This document shows positions 57,928 to 64,000 of a stretch of DNA of 64,000 nt, piece by piece. Below the pieces are notes generated by a model. It was not told the DNA's origin. It saw only the letters and a list, made by a program, of their open reading frames with translations, and ran no database searches. The translations under genes were made by a program, and so were the position numbers. Position 1 is the stretch's first letter. The number at the start of each line of letters is the position of its first letter. Source of the DNA: Boseongicola sp. (GTDB taxonomy: Bacteria > Pseudomonadota > Alphaproteobacteria > Rhodobacterales > Rhodobacteraceae); assembly GCA_028824715.1 (NCBI GenBank), contig JAPPCV010000113.1:1-64000 (forward strand). Reading direction: 5' to 3'.

Positions 57928-59508
57928 TCATGCCCGCCATCTCCAGTCCTTGAGGATTTCCCGCGCCGCGTTCTGCCCGGGAACGGCCGAAACGGCGCCA
58001 CCGGGGTGTGTCGAGGCGCCGCACTGGTAGAGGCGCTTCACCGGGCTGCGGTAGTCCGCGTACCTCGGGACGGGCCGCATGAAGAAGATCTGGTCGAGCG
58101 TCAGTTCCCCGTGCTGGGAGTTGCCGCCCGGCATGTTGATGTCGGCCTCGATGTCCTTCGGCGTGATGAGCTTGTGGTCGATCACGCTGTCGGAGAACCC
58201 CGGCGCGAACCGGTCCATGACGGCGAAGGCGTTCCTGACGACCTGGGGGCCCTCCCGGTCCCAGTCGGAATTGCGCAACTCGTACGGCGTCACCCCACCC
58301 TGGAACACCACGACGTGCTTGCCCTCGGGAGCCAGCGTCGGATCGGTGTAGCTTGGCACGTTGGGGCTCAGGAACGGCTCTTGGCTGTACCAGCCGAACT
58401 TCGCGTCATGGAAGGCCTGTTCCAGGAACTCCGGAGTCGGGCAGATATGGGCATAGGCGGGGTAGTCGACCCCGGTCTTTTCCTGGCTGAATCCCTTGTA
58501 CTGCGGCAGCCTGTCGACCGCGCAAAGCAGCTTGAAGCCCATGCCGCGTGCGCGAAAGCCCTCAACGTCGTCCACGAACGCCTCGGGCAGGTGCGACCTG
58601 TCGACCATGTCCAGGAAGGTGCGCCTGACGTTCACGTTCGAAACCACGCGCGAGGCATGGATCTCCTCGCCCGACCGCAAGCGCACCCCGTAGGCACGCC
58701 CGTCACGCACGAGGATCTCCTCGACCCACGCCTCGCACCGGATCTCCATGCCATGCGCTTCACCCGAGGCGGCAAGGGCGTCGGCGATCGCCCCCATGCC
58801 GCCCTTGCAGAAGCTCATGCCGGTCTGGCCGATCAGGTGGGTGACGAGGTAGAACGCCGTGCCCGGACTGTAGGGGCCGACATTTCCACCGATCGTCGCC
58901 CAGAACATGAACTTGGCCTTGACCAGGTCATTCTCGAACCACTGCCCCACATAGTCGTGCGCGCTCATGGAAAGCGCGTGAAGGAGGTTGTACACCTCCT
59001 TCTCGGCGTTCCGGTAGCGCCAGGCGAAGCCGAGCGTCCTCATGATGCCCGCCGGATCCTTGCGGAAGGGGTTCACGGGCGTCTCGAGCTGCAGCCTGCG
59101 CAGGATTTCGATGGTCGATTGAAGCCGGGCGAAGAATTTCGGGTAGTTCTCCGCGTCGCTTTGCGAAAACCGCGCGATCTGCTCGCGGGTCTTCACAGGG
59201 TCCTTCGAAAAGATGATTCCGTCGTCCTTGGTCGGGTTGAAAACGTTCGGTTGCGGGTAGTACTCCAGTCCGAACTTCCTCAGCTCCAGTTCCTCGATCA
59301 CCTTGGGATGCAGATGGCCAAGGATGAATGCATAGGTCGAGGCGCGGTATCCGGGAGAGAACTCTTCCGTGACGCTCGCCCCGCCAACGTAGGGTTTCTG
59401 TTCCAGGACGAGCGTCCTCTTGCCCGCACGCGCCAGATAGGCGCCGCAAGTCAGGCCGTTATGACCGCCGCCCACCACGATGGCGTCGTATTTTCGGTGC
59501 GAGCTCAT
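57928..59508 (-). CDS. FAD-dependent PYROXD2/CrtI-like oxidoreductase, copy 2
   Basis: 526 aa. N-terminal dinucleotide fold YDAIVVGGGHNGLTCGAYLA then RTLVLEQKPYVGGASVTEEF, and a C-terminal FAD-binding LYQCGASTHPGGAVSAVPGQ. Matches bacterial PYROXD2-like members of the phytoene-desaturase superfamily; substrates mostly unknown. About three quarters identical by eye to the gene directly upstream. ATG overlaps that gene's stop (ATGA). Confidence 0.88.
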   Translation of the reverse strand: MSSHRKYDAIVVGGGHNGLTCGAYLARAGKRTLVLEQKPYVGGASVTEEFSPGYRASTYAFILGHLHPKVIEELELRKFGLEYYPQPNVFNPTKDDGIIFSKDPVKTREQIARFSQSDAENYPKFFARLQSTIEILRRLQLETPVNPFRKDPAGIMRTLGFAWRYRNAEKEVYNLLHALSMSAHDYVGQWFENDLVKAKFMFWATIGGNVGPYSPGTAFYLVTHLIGQTGMSFCKGGMGAIADALAASGEAHGMEIRCEAWVEEILVRDGRAYGVRLRSGEEIHASRVVSNVNVRRTFLDMVDRSHLPEAFVDDVEGFRARGMGFKLLCAVDRLPQYKGFSQEKTGVDYPAYAHICPTPEFLEQAFHDAKFGWYSQEPFLSPNVPSYTDPTLAPEGKHVVVFQGGVTPYELRNSDWDREGPQVVRNAFAVMDRFAPGFSDSVIDHKLITPKDIEADINMPGGNSQHGELTLDQIFFMRPVPRYADYRSPVKRLYQCGASTHPGGAVSAVPGQNAAREILKDWRWRA

Positions 59509-61079
59509 GCACGCCACCGCCAGTCGTTCAGGATTTCCCTTGCGGCGTTGTGGCCCGGCAACGCCGAGACCGACCCGCCGGGATGGGTCGAAGCGCCCGT
59601 CTGGTAGAGGTTCTTCACCGGGCTGCGATAGTCGGCATAGCGCGGCACCGGGCGCATGAAGAAGAGCTGGTCCAGGCTAAGCTCGCCATGATCGGCATTG
59701 CCGCCGGGCATGTTGATGTCGGCCTCGATGTCCTTCGGCGTGATCGCCTTGTGATCGATCACGCTCTTGGAGAAGCCCGGGGCAAAGCGGTCCATGACGG
59801 CAAAGGCGTTCCTGACCATTTGCGGCCTTTCACGATCCCAATCGGAGTTGCGCAATTCATGAGGCGTGACTCCGCCGTAGATCACGACAACGTGCTTGCC
59901 CTCGGGGGCGAGCGACGGGTCGGTATGGGTCGGCACGTTCGGGCTCAGGTAGGGATCGGAGGAGTACCAGCCGAACCTGGCTTCCTGATAGGCGCGCTCA
60001 AGGTATTCGGGGGTCGGGCAAATGTGGGCGTAGGCAGGATAGTCGACCCCGGTCCTTTCCGCGCTGAAACCCTTGTATTGCGGCAGCCGGTCTACTGCGC
60101 AGAGAATCTTGAAGCCGTTGCCGCGGGCACGGATTCCCTTGACATCCTCGACGAAATCATCTGGCAGGTGCTCTGCGCCGACCATGTGAAGGAACGTGCA
60201 CTTTGCGCTTGCCGCCGAAATCACGCGGCCGGCATCGATTTCCTCTCCCGAGCGCAGCCGCACGCCAACCGCCCGTCCGCCCTGAACCCGGATCTCCTCG
60301 ACCCAGGCGTCGCATTGAACCTCCATGCCATGCGCTGCGCCTGAGGCCGAAATGGTTTCGGCGACCGCCCCCATGCCGCCCTTGCAGAAGTTCATCCCGA
60401 TCTGGCCGACCAGGTTGGCGACGATGCAGAATGCGGAGCCTGGCGCATAGGGCCCGTCGCTTGTCCCCATCGTGCCCCAGAACATGAACTTGGCCTTGAC
60501 CAGGTCGTGCTCGAACCACCGGCTGACATAGTCGTGGGCGCTCATCGAAAGGGCGCGCACCAGGTCGTAGAACGCTGCTTCCGACTTGCGATAGCGCCAC
60601 GCGAAGCGCGCGGTCTTCCACAGGCCCGCAGGATCGCCGCGGAACGGATTCACGGGAGTCTCGAGCTGCAGCCTGCGCAGGATCTCGACCGACGATTGCA
60701 GGCGCTCGAAGAATTTCGGGTAGTTCTCGGCATCCTTTCGTGAAAACCGCGCGATCTGTTCGCGGGTCCTTGCCGGATTCGCGGTGAAGATGATCCCGTC
60801 ATCTTCGGTCGGGTTGAAGACGTCTGGCTGCGGGGAGTATTCCAGCCCGAACTTCTTCAGCTCAAGTTCCGCGATGACCTTGGGGTGCAGGTGGCCCAGT
60901 ATGTAGGAATAGGTCGAGGCGCGAAAGCCCGGCGAGAACTCTTCGGTGACGCTTGCTCCTCCAACGACCGGCTTCTGTTCGAGCACGAGCGTTCTCTTGC
61001 CCGCACGCGCGAGATACGCGCCACAGGTCAGGCCGTTGTGGCCCCCTCCTACGACAATGGCGTCGAACTTGCGGTTCAT
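59505..61079 (-). CDS. FAD-dependent PYROXD2/CrtI-like oxidoreductase, copy 1
   Basis: 524 aa. Same layout as its neighbour: FDAIVVGGGHNGLTCGAYLA, LEQKPVVGGASVTEEF and C-terminal LYQTGASTHPGGSVSALPGH. The differences cluster in the middle (substrate-side) region. Starts with ATGA overlap at the enoyl-CoA hydratase stop. The tandem pair may form a heterodimer or act on successive substrates. Confidence 0.88.
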   Translation of the reverse strand: MNRKFDAIVVGGGHNGLTCGAYLARAGKRTLVLEQKPVVGGASVTEEFSPGFRASTYSYILGHLHPKVIAELELKKFGLEYSPQPDVFNPTEDDGIIFTANPARTREQIARFSRKDAENYPKFFERLQSSVEILRRLQLETPVNPFRGDPAGLWKTARFAWRYRKSEAAFYDLVRALSMSAHDYVSRWFEHDLVKAKFMFWGTMGTSDGPYAPGSAFCIVANLVGQIGMNFCKGGMGAVAETISASGAAHGMEVQCDAWVEEIRVQGGRAVGVRLRSGEEIDAGRVISAASAKCTFLHMVGAEHLPDDFVEDVKGIRARGNGFKILCAVDRLPQYKGFSAERTGVDYPAYAHICPTPEYLERAYQEARFGWYSSDPYLSPNVPTHTDPSLAPEGKHVVVIYGGVTPHELRNSDWDRERPQMVRNAFAVMDRFAPGFSKSVIDHKAITPKDIEADINMPGGNADHGELSLDQLFFMRPVPRYADYRSPVKNLYQTGASTHPGGSVSALPGHNAAREILNDWRWRA

Positions 61080-61873
61080 GCGCCTTTCCACTCCGGCTTG
61101 CGTTTCTCGATGAAGGCCGCGAGGCCCTCCGCCCGGTCTTCCGAGAACATCAGCAGCGCCGAAAGGTCCCCTCCTCCCGCCAACGCCTCCTCGAACGTCT
61201 GGGAGGCCGCGCGGTTGACGGCCTGCTTGACGGCCATGACGGCCAGGGGTGCGCTCGCATTGATTTCGTCAGAGATCTCAATCGCCTTGGCGACCGCGCA
61301 GCCTGCGGGAACCACATGGTTCAGGATGCCGAGCGCGAGAGCCTCTTCCGCATCGATGCGGCGTCCCGTAAACGCCAGCTCCTTTGCCTTTCGCTCACCG
61401 ACAGCGCGGGCGAGCGACCATGCGCCGCCGAGGATCGGAAAGAGCCCGAGCCGGGCTTCGGTCAGGCCGAGTTTCGCGGTTTCGGAGCCGACGATGAAAT
61501 CGCACCGGAGGGCGATCTCCAGCCCGCCCCCGAGTGCGTAGCCTTCGACAGCTGCAATGACGGGCTTCGTGTAGTTTCCGAGGAATCGTACAAAGTCGTG
61601 CCAAACGGACTGCGTATGCCTGTGACGGTACTTGTCGAAGGCGGCGAGGTCGCTGGCCGCGGCGCCCTTGACGTCGCCGCCGGCGCAGAAGGCAACATCG
61701 TCACCGGCCAGTATCACGGCAACGATGGACCTGTCGTTCTCCCAAGCTTCCATCCGCACACGGGTTTCCGACAGCATCTGGTCGGTCAGCGCATTGCGCG
61801 CCTCGGGCCGGGCGAAGCGAATGACACCTGCGCCACCTTTCGTCGAGACAGCGATCTGCGTGTCGTCCGACAT
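61076..61873 (-). CDS. enoyl-CoA hydratase/isomerase family protein
   Basis: 265 aa crotonase fold. Oxyanion-hole segments AFCAGGDVKGAAAS and YALGGGLEIALRCDFIV, then AKLGLTEARLGLFPILGGAW. A Glu in LGLTEARLG and a non-Glu catalytic region leave hydratase versus isomerase or hydrolase open. Starts 4 bases after the isochorismatase-like gene. Implies a CoA ester intermediate, although no ligase is seen here. Confidence 0.88.
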   Translation of the reverse strand: MSDDTQIAVSTKGGAGVIRFARPEARNALTDQMLSETRVRMEAWENDRSIVAVILAGDDVAFCAGGDVKGAAASDLAAFDKYRHRHTQSVWHDFVRFLGNYTKPVIAAVEGYALGGGLEIALRCDFIVGSETAKLGLTEARLGLFPILGGAWSLARAVGERKAKELAFTGRRIDAEEALALGILNHVVPAGCAVAKAIEISDEINASAPLAVMAVKQAVNRAASQTFEEALAGGGDLSALLMFSEDRAEGLAAFIEKRKPEWKGA

Positions 61874-61877
61874 CGGT

Positions 61878-62549
61878 TCAGTCGATCATTGCAATCGTGT
61901 CATCGGTTGTCCTGACGTCACCGAAGCTCTGGTAGAACGAGGTCAATCCGACGATGTGGTCCTCGTCGTAGCGTGCTGCATTCGCGTCCTCGACCATGAC
62001 CACCTTGTAGTCCAGCATCATCGCGTCACGCGCCGTGCTCTCAGAGCACATGTTGGTTGCTGTGCCGGCCACGATCAGGTTTTGGACACCCATATCCTGC
62101 AGAATGTCATGCAGGTCCGACGCCCCGACGATGAAGGGCGAGAATCGGCGCTTGGTTACCACCAGGTCTTCCTGCTTCACGTCCAGATCCGGGTAGATCT
62201 CGAATCCTTCGTTGCCGGGCGAAAGCTTGGTCAAGTGGTTCTGTCCCTTCGCTTCGGTGAAGAAGTAACGGTGGTATATCGGCCATTGACTTGGCTCGCC
62301 TTCCTTCTCGGCGCATTTCATGATGACCCAAATCACCGGAACGCCCTTGTCGCGGCAGGCTGCTGCAATGCGATTGATGTTGGGAACAATGGAGATCGCC
62401 GTATCGACCTCCGCAACATAGAAGTTCTGCATGTCTATGACGAGAAACGCGGTCTTCGCTGCCTCGAAGCTGTCAAATACCTCCAGCTTGCCCCGCTTGG
62501 CCATTATCCGTTCAATCACGTAGCCCGGAATCCTTACTTCGTGCGGCAT
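61878..62549 (-). CDS. isochorismatase-like cysteine hydrolase
   Basis: 223 aa. Catalytic triad candidates: Asp39 (LVIDMQNFY), Lys133 (VVTKRRFSPF), Cys168 (GTATNMCSESTARDA). Members hydrolyse amides or carbamates such as N-carbamoylsarcosine, maleamate, biuret or nicotinamide. ATG 62549 follows CAGGGAGAACCATCC. First gene of the coupled operon, behind the promoter at 62602-62630. Confidence 0.9.
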   Translation of the reverse strand: MPHEVRIPGYVIERIMAKRGKLEVFDSFEAAKTAFLVIDMQNFYVAEVDTAISIVPNINRIAAACRDKGVPVIWVIMKCAEKEGEPSQWPIYHRYFFTEAKGQNHLTKLSPGNEGFEIYPDLDVKQEDLVVTKRRFSPFIVGASDLHDILQDMGVQNLIVAGTATNMCSESTARDAMMLDYKVVMVEDANAARYDEDHIVGLTSFYQSFGDVRTTDDTIAMID

Positions 62550-62601
62550 GGATGGTTCTCCCTGGTCGTCGTCTGGGGATTCGCTGCCCCACTTTCTGCC
62601 C

Positions 62602-62630
62602 ACTATATTCCCACTAGCAAGGAAGATCAA
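62602..62630 (-). promoter_or_regulatory. candidate sigma-70 promoter of the catabolic operon
   Basis: Minus strand: -35 TTGATC (62625-62630), 17-base spacer, -10 TATAGT (62602-62607). Predicted start lies about 45 bases before the isochorismatase-like ATG. Confidence 0.5.
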
Positions 62631-63443
62631 CAGGCTTCTTGCCTGACGACCTCGCCAGCACCAGGGCGACGGCAATCCCCGCTGCTTCGGAACCGCTGCA
62701 ATGGAGCCAAGGAATGCCAAGTCTCTACGTTCGGCAACTGCATCCCGCCGTTGAATTGCGGGCTGATCGGAATCCCGGTTCCGGGAGGCATCAAGAGGAG
62801 GCGCCCGAACCAGTTCAGGATCCGCGTCCAAAGTATCGAGTTCATGCCACAAATCCCGCCCGTGGATCCCTCGCTGATCCCTGCCCGGGATCTCGGGCAT
62901 TCCTCGATAACGCCGATGGAATGACCATCGCGCAAAGCGCCAAGTCGCGTCGTCAGGCAGCAATCCGGCCCGAACCCGCGACGGCAGCCCCCAGACTGTC
63001 GAGCCGCGTCGCCAACGCGCACGTCTGGTGACGCGACTCGCGGTCGGAGACTGCCGGAAGCGACCTGGCGTGCCAGTCGCGCCGGCGACACCAGCGCAAT
63101 TGCGTCGCAGCCAGTTTCGAACGCGATGAGACAGCCGACCCCGTGACCGGGCGGCCTCGGCATGCTCTTGGGACCGAATGCGGAAGATCCGGATGCGGAA
63201 CAGTGCACACCGCCGAAGGGGAATGCCGAATCCGGACTTGACCCACAGCCTGGATGCCGCCTGCTGAACGCGACAGCCGCCCGAGCGGGTTCCATGGAGG
63301 TCTTGCCGTCCAAGCGGATCCAGCGCCCACTACCGAACCCGAATGGCCGAGGGGGCGTTGGCATCCGCCCCGACGCCGGGGTGCAGGCCCGCGCGGATTG
63401 CCGGGGCTGCTTGCACGTCGCCCGACATGGAACCCGTGGCCGG
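62631..63443. other. intergenic, no gene recognised
   Basis: About 800 bases between the operon promoter and the 4-OT-like stop. A 245-codon minus-strand frame spans it but its composition is unlike a protein and it lacks a ribosome site. No repeats seen. Confidence 0.4.
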
Positions 63444-63638
63444 TCACTCTCTCCTGTGCATGTAGACCGGCTCGCCGCCCACGGCGTAGTCGCCGTCCGG
63501 GACCTCCTGGATCACGACTCGCACCTGCCCTGGCTTGGCGTCGAGCGTGTCGATCACCGCATCGGAGAGCCGCTTGATCAGCTTGTCCTTGGTCTCGCGG
63601 TCGCGACCTTCAAGGATGACAATTGTGACAATGGCCAC
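63444..63638 (-). CDS. 4-oxalocrotonate tautomerase-like protein lacking Pro1
   Basis: 64 aa, the usual 4-OT subunit length. VRVVIQEVPDGDYAVGGEPV and the N-terminal IVTIVILEGRDRETKDKLIK match the family, including Arg11 and the later Arg. GTG start 63638 (AGGAG upstream) is followed by GCC, so the mature N-terminus would be Ala, not the catalytic Pro. Coupled to the partial SDR gene 11 bases upstream. Confidence 0.85.
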   Translation of the reverse strand: MAIVTIVILEGRDRETKDKLIKRLSDAVIDTLDAKPGQVRVVIQEVPDGDYAVGGEPVYMHRRE

Positions 63639-63649
63639 GGGACGTTCTC

Positions 63650-64000
63650 CTAGTGGATGACCCCGCCGCCATCGACGCCCAACGACTGGCCACTGACAAA
63701 TGCCGCGTGGTCGCTGAGGAAAAAGGCGGTCGGTCCGATGAGATCATCGGGTTGCATGTCGCGGGCGATGGAACGGCCAGCGACGATGGCTGCCTTGCGG
63801 TCCTCGATCCCTTCCCGGGCCAGCACTGCCTCGGTCATGGTCAGGCCCGGTGCGACGGTGTTGACGCGGATGTTCCTGGGTCCCAGTTCACGGATCAGCG
63901 AGCGGGTCATGGCGAGCACGCCGCCCTTTGACGCATCATAGTGCAAGAGGCCCGGAAAGCCGTGGAAGACCCGGTTGGTGGCGATCATGACGATGGACCC
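63650..64000 (-). CDS. short-chain dehydrogenase/reductase, partial at window edge
   Basis: C-terminal part only; the gene continues past the end of the window. Catalytic YxxxK in LLHYDASKGGVLAMT, then IRVNTVAPGLTMTEAV and the SDR C-terminus DHAAFVSGQSLGVDGGG. NAD(P)-dependent oxidoreductase; substrate unknown. Same strand as the tautomerase-like gene. Confidence 0.9.
   Translation of the reverse strand, partial: GSIVMIATNRVFHGFPGLLHYDASKGGVLAMTRSLIRELGPRNIRVNTVAPGLTMTEAVLAREGIEDRKAAIVAGRSIARDMQPDDLIGPTAFFLSDHAAFVSGQSLGVDGGGVIH

Noticed and set aside
55911..57953. 680-codon plus-strand open frame
   Set aside because: Antisense shadow of the TctA-TctB gene with biased His/Arg/Asp composition; no ribosome site or domain.
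57832..59607. 591-codon plus-strand frame
   Set aside because: Antisense to the second PYROXD2-like gene, which has clear motifs on the other strand.
1..64000. CRISPR arrays, rRNA genes, riboswitches
   Set aside because: No regularly spaced repeats, no rRNA-like sequence and no recognised riboswitch core were seen on either strand.

Overview
The window reads as a 64 kb chromosomal contig from a GC-rich alphaproteobacterium, probably of the Rhodobacteraceae type. Pointers are the IscU-like scaffold gene divergent from hisI, a PhoR without membrane segments, class II DAHP synthase, TrmFO, tightly coupled ATGA/GTGA gene junctions, and the order gmk - gamma carbonic anhydrase - phoR ... phoU - phoB. 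The genus cannot be named from sequence alone. Intact core genes alternate with short mobile or degenerate tracts, so this is a core genome carrying many relics and several toxin-antitoxin or abortive-infection modules.

Layout. 0.2-1.1 kb: DUF6036-type nucleotidyltransferase and a small partner. 1.5-6.2 kb (minus): pstS-C-A-B behind a triple Pho box. 6.6-10.1 kb: Fe-S scaffold, hisI, methyltransferase-gluQ, a phosphatase. 10.3-14.5 kb: FbpABC-like ABC importer. 14.8-19.3 kb: relic of a DNA adenine methylase, trmFO, gyrA. 19.5-20.9 kb: degenerate IS4-type transposase, an IS-end-like repeat, a LacI-family relic. 21.3-29 kb: phosphoribosyltransferase and BtpA-like protein divergent from a LysR regulator, a PotDBCA-type importer and a CodA-like deaminase, which together look like a salvage island for a nucleobase or analogue. 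29.6-35.2 kb: recombinase relic, cupin, dsbB, dedA, a degenerate MFS copy, an Abi/HEPN gene, a YHYH/peptidoglycan-binding protein, a second IS-end-like repeat, an intact MFS gene. 35.3-42.8 kb: GlxA-type regulator, class II DAHP synthase, possible yicC relic, gmk, gamma carbonic anhydrase, phoR, a relic of pstB, phoU, phoB. 43.3-45.5 kb: AbiEi/AbiEii pair bracketed by two inverted 146-147 bp MITE-like copies. 45.9-54.3 kb: tsf, rpsB with a long acidic tail, a fused MNT-HEPN protein, solo modA, tRNA-Leu(CAA), mfd. 54.7-64 kb (minus): a coupled catabolic operon (isochorismatase-like hydrolase, enoyl-CoA hydratase, two tandem PYROXD2-like flavoproteins, TctA-TctB fusion, TctC), then a 4-OT-like protein without Pro1 and a partial SDR.

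Main observations. (1) A 66-residue collinear relic of the PstB C-terminus lies directly before phoU, about 40 kb from the intact pstSCAB operon, so an ancestral phoR-pstSCAB-phoU-phoB operon was split. (2) The AbiE module sits between inverted MITE-like copies. (3) The 21-29 kb salvage island has a CodA homologue with Cys at the position of E. coli Asp314. (4) The 54-63 kb operon has no product I can name. Functions below are read from motifs and family knowledge; no database search was run.
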